DNA from: Reticulitermes lucifugus
Taxonomy: Eukaryota > Arthropoda > Insecta > Blattodea > Rhinotermitidae
Length of the DNA: 64,000 nucleotides
Direction: 5' to 3'
Assembly: GCA_026260175.1 (NCBI GenBank)
Contig: JAKCWW010001011.1
Location: 1,679-65,678, forward strand
Below, in pieces: positions 11,351-24,910 of the stretch. Positions within the stretch are counted from its first letter, which is position 1, and the number at the start of each line of letters is the position of its first letter. The notes beneath the pieces are model-generated. The model had not been told where the DNA came from, made no database searches, and saw only the letters and a program-made list of their open reading frames with translations. The position numbers and the translations under genes were made by a program.

Positions 11351-14300
11351 AAGGTACTCTTTCATGCCGTACTATCTATCATTTTAATTAATATAATTCA
11401 CATATATTAAAGATTTACGCATATTTTGTTATATGTTGTACCACATATCCACCAGAGATACAATGTCATGAATTAATGTTAACAGGTAACATGAAAACAC
11501 AGTGGTTGATTTTCCAGTGATGCATAAAATTAGTTACTTCCCAGAAGTTCAGTGGTTTAATAACAATGCCCATTAACACCAGCCATCGTTAGTTCTGAAA
11601 ACCACCCTCTTATACTACCATATTTTAAGCCCTCTTGGACTTACATTTCATTTAATGGGTCTAGACAAATGCTACAGGTAAATGAAAGGCAAATTTAAAG
11701 TAACTCTGCATGTTACATTTCCCCAATCTTTCAATTTTGTGTGATTCCATTTTATAATCATATTCGTAATTTAATTTTACTATTAAGTTACATTCCTCAT
11801 AATAAAATAAAAATAATAGTACTTGAATGCTTAAAATATGAAAGTATGGAACAAAGGAAAGAACTTTAAATACTGCATACTCTATTGAGCTGGAAATAGT
11901 ATATTCGTGTACTGCAGTACAATGTAATGGAAGAAAATTCTCTGCAAGCTCAATTTCCGGGATGCAGATCCATTTACCCCACTTTTCTGTGGCAAACCAA
12001 CCACACAATGTATAGCTGCGATTTTTCTAGCAGAATAAGAAGAAAAAAATTTTAGGAAGATCGTATGCAATATTTAACACAAGTTTCCTTTTTTGTTATT
12101 TTCGTATCCAATCTTTCCCATCTGTTTTTCCTCTTTTTGCTTTTCAGGAATTTCTATTCTGTGACAGTACATCGAATTCCACTTGTTCTCTCTCACTACA
12201 TATATTGCTGGGTGCTACTGAATTTCCTAGGTGATGCCTTTCTCAAGCGACATGCGGCAGACCAAGAGCTGGATTAGTGGAGTGACGGCCAGCTGTGGTT
12301 TCTTATGTATTGTCAGTGGTCTGAACTATGTGAGAGAGTAAAATGTACGGGTAGGACGTAGTGTGGAGTAACAGAAATATTCTATGTACTCTGTGTTAAA
12401 GGCTGTAAAACACAGACGGATTTTTAACTCAGCTCACTTAAAACGTTCTTAGACTTTCAGAAGGTGAATAAATTCCTCTTGATATTATTAGAAAACATAC
12501 TGCAATTTTATAATAAGTGCCACATTTGATTTTATTTTACGATATCTAAACCTAGTTAACAAATTTTTACTTTATTGTTCCTCCACATAATTTCAATTTT
12601 TTTAACTCAAACTTTAATCCAATTAAAAAGATTTATTTCATGTATTTCTCTTCTTCTTAAGTTTTGCAGATTTTCGATATTTTATTACTATATATCATTT
12701 AGAATTGGGGCAATATAAAAATAACTACTATTAAGACAGCGAACGTAACTTCGTTAATACTTCAGTTTGTTCTGCTTATTAAGCCATTGGACATGAACCA
12801 AAGTATAACGAGATTTGTAGTTTAATTAATACTGCACGACTTCTATGTTTTGTCGCATTCAGTGTCAAATGTCTCTCTCTTACTTCAATACAATTTGTGT
12901 TCTTCTGAAAAATTTGTGGGAAGTACTATGCTTTGAAAGTTACAAATATTTAATTCGCGTTTACCATAAAATTCGAAACATATTTTCTGGGCTTAGTAAT
13001 GTAAAGTCGAAACTTTTACTCATTTATAAAGTGTTCGAAACACAAAAGTGTATAACTTAGCTGTGTTGAGTGTGCCAGCAGTCACTACGCTTAAAATAAG
13101 TGGCTGAAAGAAACTTTCAAATCACATATCTATAAGTACTGACAGTGAAATGTAGCATCCTGTGCTTGATATGTTAAGGGATGTACATCGGATCTCGGAA
13201 AACCAACACATCAGCATGGGCACCTCAACTATCCAAACTTTTGGCTCATTCTTTCACCCTAAGTGGCCCAGGGAGTGCGGTAAGTCATGATACTTATTCG
13301 CTGATAGGTAGATCGAATGGGACAAACAAGCACAGTACTCTGCCACACTCACACGCTTCTTCCTAAATGTGAAATTATATTCCATAGGACGTATGAAGTA
13401 ACTATAAATTGTGCCATTAAGGGCAGAATAATCTGAATTTTTCTATGTGATTTGAAGATCTCACGGTGGTGACTTTGTACCTTGCAGTCTTCTGGGACGT
13501 GATGTCGTATAGGACACTTTAATATACGTATATGCACCTTCAAAAGGGAACGTTCGTGCAATGAAAATGGAGGCAGCAATCTCTTTAAAACTTTTATGTC
13601 TGTCTATCGAACTAAATGACCTTACATCCCACGACACAACAATTACATTTACAGAAATTAGATTATTTGAAAGGGACAACTGCAAGATGCTTGTGTTATT
13701 TTTATGATAAATTCATTGTAAAACATTCCTTAACAAACTTTATAGTATATTTACTCAACAGAATTAATTCGCAATTTAATAAATTAAACTAATAGAAGGA
13801 AAATTATAAAATAACTTCGATCTAACCTTCAATTTTCGTAGAGCTATGACTCACTAATTAAAGTCGTGTTTATGAATAAGGGGCCCATAATTTTGAGTTT
13901 AAGATAATAACACAAGTTTGTGTTACATTCCTCAAAATCGCTGGCATTCAAGAATAAATATAAAAAACCTTGTTTTTTTTCAAGGAAAAAGAGCTGGAAA
14001 TTTCCTATGACTAGACTGCAACCTACCAAAGACAGCTCTGTAGAAAGCCACATATAACAATAATAAAAGAAATACTATATTTCAGTGCATTAATACAGTA
14101 TTAGAAAGACTGTAAATTTGACAATTTTATAAGGTTAGCTTGCAGAGCGTGGTTACTACATATTCAGACTAAACATTACGACTACAGCATTTGCAGAAAA
14201 CACCAAGCAGCTAAACTCTGAAAGCCGAAACTGCAAGGTGCGTGGACCTTCAATGACATTTCTCTTCCCAACAAGTTTAACAAGTTTGAATAACTTATTT

Positions 14301-16290
14301 TTGCTTGGTAAATAATATATATGTCTATTAAACTGCACACGCTACTCGCTATATTTAACGTTTCAGAAAATGTTACAAGCGTTAACAAACTCTCTCATGT
14401 TACCTCCACTTTGTTTCATTTCCATTGGATCCGATTTAATTTGGTGTTACGAAAGGTTGTTACCGAAGGCATATTAACATTTCAAATTTCATCAAGGATT
14501 TTGTCGGAGTGATATCATTCCCCTTAACCTTCCTCATTTTAATCTTCAAGTAATGCATGTGTCTAACGGTACGAGTCTCAACGGATGAAATAAAATGTAA
14601 TTGTTGATGGGTACGTTAAGGGAATTTAATTAAGTAATTTAATTTAAACAAACTTAATTTAGAAGCAGTATATTTTCGAAATCCTCTAGACTTCTTACAA
14701 CAAAGGAACAACGAACACTTTTCAAAGTCTCTCCTCTCTCTTCTATGCCCTTCCTCTTGAATTTAGTGGCATTATAACAAACGGTTACTTATGGTAAGTT
14801 CCTTAACACACGAAATCCCATTACACAGAAACTGACGCTTCGTAACACTGAATATCTTGCCAGCTTTTCATGAATTAAAGTAATATAAAGTTGTAATGAA
14901 ATGAAAAGCAATGTAATATAGCGTGTGTGCGAGTATCCATGCGTGCGTAAATGAATTTTTTACAATGACCTTAAATCTCGTTATGTTTAAAAATCTGAGT
15001 AGCTTATTACCTAAACAAACACCCTCCCTCCCCAGTCATCGTGGTTGGTCTGTGCTTTATTTTATAGCAACCTTTTTCTAGATGAGTTGGTAGGATCAAT
15101 ACACTCTTCAAGAAAATTGAGGAGGTCACGAAGTTGCCTACCTTATGAAGATGATAAATCCTAATATTCATTACAGAAAATGCAACGCGCGCCACAAGAA
15201 GGGATAAATATGGTGTTATGTGGTTAATTGTCGTGCAAGGCGCGGTGGCACGGCAACCAGTCACAAAGAGACAAAATCCATTATGGATTAAAGTAATTAT
15301 AGATCTTCATATGCGAACGATAAAACATAGCAATCTATCCAGCAAGTGGAATTCCAAATACGTACACGTCACTCTGCCGCGTTCTACAACATCAATAGGA
15401 TTTTAAAATCTGCTAGGGCATAAAATGTCTATTATTACAAATATATCATGAACCAAGATTACAAAAGTTATGTACTAAATGCTTACGGGGTCAGCTGAGC
15501 ACATAATAACTTCACTACAAATTGTAATCACATATGTAATCAGCTGTTGTAGTGTACATTATAATAAACAGTGATACTATTATGTGATTTTATTTTACTT
15601 ATATACATATATATATATATATATTTAACTAGCTTCATTAGGTTTTAAAATCGTACACCTTAGTTGTTGCTCCCTGAGATGGAATTCGACCGGCGAAAGG
15701 TGCAGGAGGAAAAATCGTATATTTCTTATATGTATTTTGTATGTACAAATTGTTGGTTCTTAATAAGAAGAAGAGTATTATATTGCACGGAATAAAAAAT
15801 ATCAAAATGAAGTATATGTGTTTTTTATTTTCTTTTATTGCTTGTGCAATTTCTTTATACCCAACTTGATGGCGGTCTTTTGATACTGAAACATGTAGCT
15901 TTATACTACGTAACAAATAGGTATTTGTGATTACAGGATTTGTGACTTTTAATGACCGAAAAACAATTCTGGCTTTTTATTACCTCTGTAGTCCTAAAAC
16001 GTAACTACATTTACAGGCAGCTTAAATGGAGGCAGTACTTTTTTCCGTGTATTTAAAAAATTAAACTATTTTCGTAATGGGTTAGACTTCGTTAATAATC
16101 GAAATCCTGCTGTAAAAAGAGGTTTTCATAACGGCAAAATTGTAAGTACAAAGACGCCACTACCACCTACAAATTTTCTCTAACTTCTTGTTTTTCAAAT
16201 TATTTTTAGTTTTGCATACAATACTTATTTTTTGTGGGAAGAAAAGTCATTTTAGTGGAAGGATTTTAAAATGTGTTTTACTTTATGTAG
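11351..16290. other. Unannotated A+T-rich DNA
   Basis: About 5 kb without a recognisable gene or element. It contains a (TA)n run at about 15600-15624. About 50 bases past it is a block, CCCTGAGATGGAATTCGACC followed by GGCGAAAG, that faintly recalls the hammerhead-like motif seen elsewhere but lacks its pairing. All frames here are short and unsupported. Confidence 0.4.
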
Positions 16291-16294
16291 GACA

Positions 16295-16533
16295 TGTGTT
16301 TTTTGTGGCTCGACAGCCCTTGTGCGCCTAGGCCTCCTCATTATTGATGTTTTGAGATCACACTCAGACACACCACATTCGGTAGGAATTCTCTGGACGA
16401 GTAAATGACCCATCGCAGAGATCTTTGCAACACAAAAAACAGACATCCATGCATCCAGCGGGATTCGAAACCACAATCCCAGCAAGCGAACGGCCGCAGA
16501 CACACGCCTTAGACTGCGTGGCCACTGGAGCCC
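16295..16533 (-). mobile_element. tRNA-derived SINE, copy 3
   Basis: On the minus strand the order is: head CAGTGGCCACGCAGTCTAAG, TGCGGCCGTTCGCTTGCTGG, box B-like GTTTCGAATCCCGC, ATGGATGTCTGTTTTTTGTG, CCTACCGAATGTGGTGTGTC, and the 3' block AATGAGGAGGCCTAGGCGCA with AAGGGCTGTCGAGCCACAAA. Together with copy 1 it shows the complete 3' end of the family. The box B (GTTTCGAATCC) is the best preserved of the four after that of copy 4. Confidence 0.88.
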
Positions 16534-16874
16534 CCCAAAAATTAACACCGACAAAATAAATGGACACGTATAAATATGTTTTTCAAAGAAACAGAGTAAC
16601 AGAAAATATCAATAACATTGTATAACATATAAGTAAAATTGTGAACAGCAACGGGAAGTATAATTACAGTGGAGTGACTGTTCTGATCATCTGAAATTTG
16701 TTCAGGACGCAAAGATCTGAACGCACGTGCATTTCCTACCATATAAATGTTGAACTTGTCAGTATAAAAAGTGACCACTATGCTTTGAAGGTTTGTTATT
16801 AGGTACCTTCCATTATGCGTCAACATGACAGGAGAATGTTCCTATTAATGTTTATTAAAATATGTATGGTTTTG

Positions 16875-19050
16875 GATTAAAACATTCATTCATTCCTTAG
16901 TCTGTCTTACGACAGATCTATACCCTCTTCCAAAGTGAGTTCTCCACAGACGGCAATCTAGTCCGTCCCCTTTCAATTTTCAGTATGGTGTCTTTTCCTT
17001 ATGATCATCAAGTAGCTGCATACTTCTTCGTCCTCGTCTTCCCGTCGCTTCTATCCTCCCTTTATCTTTCCTTCAATAACGGGTTGTAGAGGCCGTCCCT
17101 ACGCAAGATGTGACCAATCAAGTTATTCTTTATTCGTTTTATTATTTGTAGGATATTCCTCTCCTTCAATCTTGGTAATACTCCTCCATTTCTCACACGA
17201 TAGGTAAAACTGATCTTATCCACCTTTCTCCAGCATCACATTTCAATCCTGGTATTTCTGATCTACTTTCCGAAGTGTCTACGTTTCAGCACCATACAAA
17301 GCTATCCTTCAAATGTAGCACTTTGCTAGATTCTTCCTTAAATTTAGGCCCAATTTTCTGATGAAAAAACTTTTCGTCTCGTAGAATACTGCTTCTGCCA
17401 TGAAAATACTGGTCTTGATTTCATGTGTGCATATTGCATCATTTGTTATCATGCTAATCAATTATTTGAAATATTCCACATTCTCCAGTTGTTTTTCATC
17501 TATCATAATCTGCACTGTGGATGGTTGCCTTGAGATTCTTATCACCTTAGTTTTTTCCACATTCATTTCCATTCTAAAGCATATTCCAGTTTCAATTAGC
17601 CTGTCAGTCATGCCCTGTATCTTCGCACTTCTTGTCTCCCCTTTGTCCAGTTTTAGTTTAAGACTCTGATCCATGTACAATTTTTTTCGCGTCTATCAAT
17701 ACCACTTTCCTTTAGGATCTGCATTAATTTGTCAAGTTTACATGGTCAAATTCCTTCTGCCAGTCTATGAAACAAGCACACAGTTCGTCTTGTATGTTAA
17801 AGTTCGTCCTGATATTATTGTTAGTATCCAAATTGCACCCCTAGTTCCATTTCCTCTTCCAAATTCAAACTCATCTTCTTCAAGTACATCCTCAATTTTC
17901 CTTTCAATCCTTCTTCTAAGTATCTTCGCTACTAACTTTGTTGCATATGCGATGAGGCTTATTGTGCGATGGTCGCTGCATTTTGTAGCTTTCTGTTCCT
18001 TCTTTTAGGCAATCATTGTAACTTCAGTGAAATCTTTGGGCCGGTCTCCAACTTCATGTATGTTGTTGGTCAGTTGTGTCATTATTCTAAGACCATCTTC
18101 TCCCAACAATTTGAGTATATCCCCAGGTACATCATCATCTCTAGTAGCCTTTTTATCCCTCATCTGCTTGATAGCTATTTCCGCTTCACTTTGCAAAATA
18201 TAAGGGCCTTTCTCCTCTGCATCTTCTTCCTCTTCAGGTTCGACTTCTAGGTTTTCTCTTTCATTATGTCTATCATAGATCACTGCTATATAATTCTCCC
18301 AAATTTTAAATACATTTTTCTTATCGACTATAATATTGCCTTTAGGGTCTTCAATGCCAGTGTTTTGAATCCCACGGTTTTCCTTCCAACCTAGCTTCTT
18401 CCTCTTCACGTACGTTAAATCATAATGTCCTGTTCCTTGAAATTCCATGATCTCGCCACATATGCTCTCAAAATATTCCTTCTTGGCCTTGTCTGCGGCC
18501 CTTTTCAATTCGTTCCTTAGTCTTCTGTGGTTTGTCCTTCCTTCCTTCTTCGTTGTTTACATTCTTCCATATCCTTCGTTCATCCATTTTATTGATGATT
18601 TTCTGTGCATTCCATGGTTTTCTTGCTTCCTGTCTACTTTCCCAACCAAATCCCTCATAGTATCAAACACAAATTTCTTGATATTGTTAAACTGAACTTA
18701 CACATTTCTACTTTTACTTTCTCTTGCACCGAGTTTTTCTTCTAAAGCATCTTGTAGTTTCTGTCGTTGTGCATATAAATTCTCCCGATCCCATCGTGGT
18801 TTCCCTTTTTGGAACTTTATGATTTTCTTCAATCTGGTGAAGATCTTCGCAAACAGTAAGTTGTGGCCAGAGTCATTATCTGCTCCAGGCATTTTCTGCA
18901 CATCCTTCATACTGTTTCTGAATAGATACTTCACAATTATGTAGTCCAGCTGGTGTCGACTACGATCTCCTAGTGTTTTCCATGTGTACAATCTTCTCCT
19001 TGGCTTCTTAAACAATGTGATGGAGATGACAAGTCCATTCCTTTAAGGAG
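16875..19050 (-). mobile_element. 5'-truncated LINE (non-LTR retrotransposon), inactive
   Basis: Minus-strand fragments read, in order, as the end of an AP-type endonuclease domain (18698-19015: TLFKKPRRRLYTWK, HQLDYIIVKYLFRNS), the linker and start of the reverse transcriptase (18005-18508: MRDKKATRDDDVPGDILKLL, DFTEVTMIA), a later RT/thumb part (17462-17680: MNVEKTKVIRIS, EKQLENVEYFK), and the C-terminal end near 16900-17100 (GRRGRRS, LLDDHKEK, FGRGYRSVVRQT). LINE proteins I know with these strings have about 70 residues between GETRSAKI and QGMTDRLIE, including the catalytic YADD; here the two strings are joined directly, so the polymerase core is lost in frame. Stops and frame changes separate the other fragments. 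The endonuclease N-terminus is missing, the usual result of incomplete reverse transcription. The clade (RTE-, CR1- or Jockey-like) is not settled. Confidence 0.9.
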
Positions 19051-19059
19051 CTGCAAAAT

Positions 19060-20220
19060 TGATATTTACAGTTACATTTTGGCTGCCTGTACACTAAAGG
19101 AGATCTCCAATATTCGGGGACCAGTTGCAATCTGGTCACCTCTCTCCCCATTGTGGGTTTATTACTTATTATAGAAATCTTATAAGTTGCGGGATTGATT
19201 TTCCTGCACAGTACCTTAAGACTTTTACTATATCGTAAAGAAAGAAATATTAGGCCCTTGCTAAGTCTGAGTTCTATGTGCAGCATTTTCATCTTGCAAC
19301 TAATTTCAGGAAAAACATCCTAAAGATAAACTCGTCTATCCTTCATTTACATTGTCCAATATCATGAATTCATCTCTACATTTGTTTGGTTTCGAAGTGA
19401 ATTTCTATCTTAGGTATTAATAGCACACTCGGAGACGTTAGAATTCTGTAATTAAAATAAACGCAACCTTTGGACTTCTAATATTGAATTTTTGTTATAG
19501 GAAAAAAACTTCACAGTAAATATTTGAAGGACATATATATATATATATATATAAATAAAATGAAAGCAAAGTAATGAATTCACACGCCCTTTAATGTACT
19601 GCAAAAGTTTAACTTTATCATTCCTTCATTTTTACCACAAAATGCATTTTTAACAAATAAAACGGTAAAGAGTAGCAGTTCTCTTTTCATGTATAAATTT
19701 CCCTGTATGTGGCATTGTACGTGTACTGAAATATCCACGTTATTTTACGTAGGAACCTGAAACTTGATGTTTCGAATTGTCTATATTGTTGTGACTCGAT
19801 CGAGCTTAGTCAGACACACTTGTTCTTCAGGATGTAAACCTCTCTACCCATTCCTTCACTTTTCTCTGATCCTTACAGTTAACTCTACAATACTGCGCTA
19901 ATATTCTTTGGCGATTCACCTGCATGTTTGATTTTCTGCCCAAAGAAATCTTATCACGGCGCTTTGCTCAAGGGTGGTGCAATCGGAGAGCCGAGCGTCC
20001 ACGTTTATACTGTAACCCTTTCAACGAAATGACATTGGAGTGCTGTAAGATGCATGTTGAGACCTGTCAGAATCCAGTTAGAGTCAGCAATAATTTGTCG
20101 GCTGCTATTGCTTCTGCTAACCGCTTATTTCACAAATTGCCCTTACTTTTGATTTGCACTTGTATTGCCTTCTCTAGAAAAACCAACTAACTTAGCTTTG
20201 ATTACAAATACTGCGAATCC
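19060..20220. other. Unannotated DNA between two LINE remnants
   Basis: No gene recognised. A (TA)n run lies at about 19532-19554. The plus-strand frame at 19924-20190 just upstream of the next LINE fragment has no recognisable domain. Confidence 0.4.
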
Positions 20221-20224
20221 TTTA

Positions 20225-20800
20225 TTATACTCACTCTGTCCATCAAGGATTTGGCAGTGCTTCTTGACTGCAAACTGCATTACCAGAATCATGTTGATCA
20301 ACTACATTCTTAGGCACTTAGATTGTTGGGTTTAATTCGGACTGTAACCTTTTCCTTTTCTTCTCTACACAGCCGGCTGATGCTACATTATACTCGTACG
20401 TTAATTGGAATATGCTACTGTTGCGTGGATTGCCGTTACTTCTCTTTATGCCTGTAAGCTTGAGCGCATCCGTGAAAACTACTTATCTGCCATCGCCATT
20501 TCATCAATCACTTACAATATAACTATGTTAATGTTTAAATTACTTTAAATTTAATACCTTAAGTCTTCGGAGGCGTTGCCTAGATGCGCCTTTTTACTTT
20601 ATATCTACAAATTTTCAAAATATTACCCTACTCTTTTGGAAACTGGCAGCGTTCCGGTGCCGAGTGGAAATCGCAGAGGTTTTGCTTCAATTAATGTTCA
20701 CTATAAACGTCGCAATTGTCCTTCCATTAGATGCGCTTCGGCGGCTTATGTTATCATTTGTGATATTGGTATATTCAATAGAAATTTTTAAATTAATTAT
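20225..20800 (+). mobile_element. LINE 3' fragment (C-terminal end of a reverse-transcriptase ORF)
   Basis: The plus strand carries pieces of the C-terminal region of an insect non-LTR ORF2: IKDLAVLLDCKLHYQNHVDQ (near 20245), LRLLGLIRTVTFSFSSL (near 20315), KLERIREN (near 20458), and the clearest part at 20576-20791 with CAFLLYIYKF, LLETGSVPVPSGNRR and CASAAYVIICDIGIFNRNF. Family members I know continue as LRVPSRNLRDF and CASAANVVCRDFDIFN at these points. Several frame changes separate the pieces. No polymerase motif remains upstream, so the copy is 5'-truncated. It is a different family from the 17-19 kb LINE and in the opposite orientation. Confidence 0.8.
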
Positions 20801-21044
20801 ACTAATTGTAGGTACTAGAAATGTGTTGTGTTCCTGTTACATTTTTTGTGTTTTAATCCTTTTATGTGCTATTTTGTGGTTAGTTACTTCATGTATTTTT
20901 CTTATTTTCCTGCGCTGTCTCTGTAATTGGGCTTCTGGCTCTTGTGTCAACACATTAGTAATAAAGTATTAATAGAATTATTATTGATTTCATATAATTT
21001 TCAAAACTAGGAGATCATAGCCTGTTTACCTGTTGCATAATTAT

Positions 21045-21145
21045 CTGAGACTTGAGGTTCTCACAGCAATGCTGATTAAGATTCAAGTCTTCTGGTGCGT
21101 GACGCCTTTTAGGTAGTTGAATAGCAACGTTTCGGTTTCATAAGA
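21045..21145 (-). repeat. Dispersed repeat end, copy A
   Basis: The minus strand reads CCGAAACGTTG, then GGCGTCACGCACCAGAAGAC, GAATC and GAGAACCTCAAGTCTCAG. The last two blocks also occur, in the same order and orientation, at about 21.69-21.75 kb. The CCGAAACGTTG block looks like the 3' half of the hammerhead-like motif seen elsewhere in the window, but no CTGANGA core is left upstream. Probably the end of a retroelement. Confidence 0.35.
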
Positions 21146-21687
21146 AAGTTTATTTCTCTTGTCTTTATACCAGTCGTCTGTTTCACCTTTCTTCTTCTTA
21201 GGGAAAGTTTTTCTAATCCAAGGCATGCTTACAGAAATGAACAGCTCGTCAAGTCACTATCTCTTCTGTGATCTTAAAATCGTCCGTCTAGTTTTCATTT
21301 GCTCTGTTTGTGCTATGATTCTCCAAGCCGTTTCACAAAAAGAGTCTTGGAAAATGATCTGGCATCAGTCCAAACTAACACAAAACGTCTTCTTCCCGTC
21401 TCCGTGCTTTCATGAGGAACAAAGGATTACCTTTTCAGTCTTTGAATGATGAAAGGTCACCGCGTCTTTTGGTCTCCGTCCTTGATGGCCTGTCTTCCGT
21501 TGCGGTGTCATTTGGATGATTTCTGCATTGAGATCATAATGACGTCATACTGAAGAAAACTAAAAAAAAGTAGTTTTACACTGTGCAGTCTAGTAGAATT
21601 ATACTAACTCTGGATAGGGGAATCGTTTATAAGATTATATTCTTTCATCTAAGGAAGAAACTTATACATAAAAATCAAACGTTTATT

Positions 21688-21750
21688 ACCATGCGAGATT
21701 TGAGGTTTTCCCAGGATTCGCGCCTTCTGGGATGTTCCTCTGTGTCGATG
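21688..21750 (-). repeat. Dispersed repeat end, copy B
   Basis: The minus strand holds ACATCCCAGAAGGCGCGAATC followed by CTGGGAAAACCTCAAATCTC, matching the CCAGAAG..GAATC..GAA(A)ACCTCAA.TCTC pattern of copy A at 21.05 kb. Neither copy has an open frame. Confidence 0.35.
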
Positions 21751-24700
21751 GGTTAGTGTTTCTGAAAACATGAATTTGTTAGGATGTTTATAAGATCGCG
21801 TCACTGGAACCCCCTTGACCCAGAAGAATAAATTCTAGACCTTCGTTCTCTATTCATTATTTTATTTATATTATGACCCTCCAACTTAAGTGTAAGTCTT
21901 TTGAGATGCTCTATACTTCATATTTTCCTATAAAAATTATACTCACCCCTCCTTTGCTTGCTACATGTACTGCCATTCTTACCTTCTTTCATTTAAAGAC
22001 TACAACATCATCTGGTATTTCACAAATTTTTTATTACGCAAGTGTATCCCACAAGAAGCTGGCTTCTCTTTTCCCACATATGACATGAACCCTGAGACAT
22101 GTGAAATTCTGCATCGTGTGACGACTTACGGGAATTATATTCCAAATATTTTGAATCTTCTGATTTCTTCTTTCTTGAATTCTATTGCTACGGTCAGGAA
22201 TTAACACTTAGTTATTGTTATTACTGTAAAATCTTGGTGAAATGTGTCTGTAGCTTTTTCGCAATAACTTGCTTTTATAGTTCAGCAGAACTGTTTAGAT
22301 GTACTTAGTTAGAAATTCACATCATTACGCCTTTCATAGCCCATACTGCTCTAGCTTGCTTACTTAAACACTGGCTTTATAACACTTCTGAAACTAAATA
22401 ACCGAAGTGTTTTGTGGCTCCTCTTAAACATCGAAAACGAAATGTCTGAAATTGAGTGAAGAAGAAAGAGTTTTTAATGGAGCTTCTTTGATTTGAGGAG
22501 AATAATAAAAGGTGTACTTAAAGTTTATGCAGAAGGGAAGAAATGAAAGGAATTGGCAGCTATGATGTTGAAGTTTCTATTGAAAGCATCGCTTCAATTC
22601 CAGAAATACTGTATTCTTCTACTGTATATATAAGAAGGAAATCCAAATACACAATCCTAAAAGAAACTTTCAAAACCGTTCTTGAACTTGGCCAAAGTAA
22701 TTTAGAGCTACAGCGCGCCCTCGCCATGGTACAAGGGAGTTTCAAGCTTCTGTGCCTCTAAAGATATTGTACTGTTTTCTTCTTTCCAATTTCAGTACAC
22801 TTTATAAAGATTTTCACTCTGCGAAGGAAAATATTTCAATGCGAACTCTTTAAAATCAACATTCAGAGCAGATAATAATTACTTTAATTGCAGCAGTGTA
22901 GTAAATTTTCTTCCCGAAGGATCTCTCAGTACGAAACCAGCATTTTAGAAACACACTAATTTCCTGTTTTAAATAAGTCCTAGATTTGCAATCTTTGTTA
23001 GTTGTATATGCTCTTCTAGAAATGAAATTATGCCTTCGAGTGTTAAATAAACTCAAAACGCAGTCAGTCTGCCGTCCATATCCACAGTTCTCACATCGCC
23101 ACCAAAATCTGTTACGCCTCTCTTTATAAAACTGAAATAGTTTTGTAACTTTTCTTTCCCTAATGTACTAAATATCGGATTTTGTTTTAAAATGAGTTAT
23201 TTTCTCTTACGTAACTCATAAGCGTTTGAGAAATAGGCTGCCTAGAGCACGTTTATTTTGAGACTTCATCAGCTCATAGAATTTGAATAAATTTTGTCCT
23301 TAGTTAGTAGAACATAATAGGTAATAATCCTTCAAACTTTGGTTCACTTGAATTTTATTTAAAGATTAATTTCGTGCAGCAACATAAATATTCAGAGGCT
23401 TGGGTATAAAGACCAATCTCTTTATGCTGTGTGGGGAAATATACGACGTTTGATTGAGAGCCACACAACAGAAAAAATGCACTACATATGTGCAGAGCGT
23501 TGTCTTTGTAAACGTTAAACATCCTAGCACATAAAGTAAGAACTAGGCTCTAAAGACTTAATCGTCTTTTCCTGTAATATTTCTAAACTATTTAGTTTTA
23601 TGTTTCAGAATATGAATAGATTTATTGTTGCCGGAAGATCATCACTCGGAGAACGAAAGGGATTCCAACGGCTGATTTTGTAGCGATTTCATTGTGTGTA
23701 CGAGTATATTCTTATAATGACACGGTTTTAAGCAGCTGAGACAGCCGCTAGAAAACGGCAGTGGGTTTGACCGGTGCAGGCTGGGCCAGACTGAGATCGA
23801 CCCATCCGACTGCTTAGCTCACAAGGGGTGTACTTAATGTCGCATATTGTTTTTTGCTTTGAAATGCTGTTTAAACTAGAAAAATGGAAATGTAATAGAG
23901 ATAATGAGAGTTTAATTCGAAAGGATTTGGACAAAAGCAACCTGGTTCTACTTAAGGCACCACTTCGACTAAAGCTAAGAAAGACTAAGGAGAACCACGC
24001 AAGCCCTCAGTATGTTTCGAAAAGGTGCAACCCGACAACACCTACTGAGCATTACCAATGCACGAATCTGCTTCTTCTGGTGCTATGTGATGAGTGCTTT
24101 GTTTTAGGCTCAGTAAAGTGAAGAAGCGTGAGTTTCACATGCATGCAATTGTGCGAATTGCAACTGAGTTTGATAACGAAGTTGTAACGCACGTTTTACC
24201 ATTCTTATACTTACATACCTTAAAACACCGTAAAATATTGCTTTCTAATATATACGTTAAAATTAGTGGGTATGGTAAGGCATTTTGTTTGTCTAACTCA
24301 TGTCGTTCAAGAGATTCGTCTTTGAGAAACGAATAGTAAATCATCTATCAAAGAACTGAAGTTGACTTAATAGAATACGAAGCTGAAGACCATTCTTCCA
24401 TCAAATTACTCACCAAATATTTTATAAAATGTACGTTTAATATTAATTAATATTGGTGAAACTTGAAAAACTAACAATGCACGAGTGACAAGAATAACGA
24501 AAAAAATTCGTGATTAAAAAACAAACGTTTATTTGATACTTTTGAAAATTAAAATTTGCTCATTAAATAATTTAAATACATCCTCGACATCTATACTATC
24601 TTTTATCTTTACAGAACATTCTGGTATATACTCGGGGTGACATATACGAGAAATGAACTTGTCTGCCTCTTACAACCAACACCTAAGACTCTAACTATTT

Positions 24701-24900
24701 TAATATTTTTAATATTTTAATACCTATAATATTATATTAACCCCTTCACCCATAAGTTTTATGAGCTAACAACAAAAAATAATATTAATATTTTATGTCA
24801 CCTATTACTGTTCTGCTAACATCGATCATATATAGTTTTACAATTTTATTGTAAACCAAAAATGTTTTAAAACTGTGGGATTCCACATCAAACATGATGA
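21750..24900. other. Unannotated A+T-rich DNA
   Basis: No gene or element recognised. The short frames at 21873-22204, 22543-22761, 23828-24121 and 24094-24336 have no recognisable domains. Confidence 0.4.
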
Positions 24901-24910
24901 TGTTTTGTAT

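Noticed and set aside
15660-15712. CCCTGAGATGG...GGCGAAAG as a hammerhead motif
   Set aside because: The core lacks a base, stem II does not pair, and the resemblance rests on a few bases.
23740-23822. Possible tRNA-like block
   Set aside because: Contains GC-rich short repeats, but no box A/box B pair on either strand.
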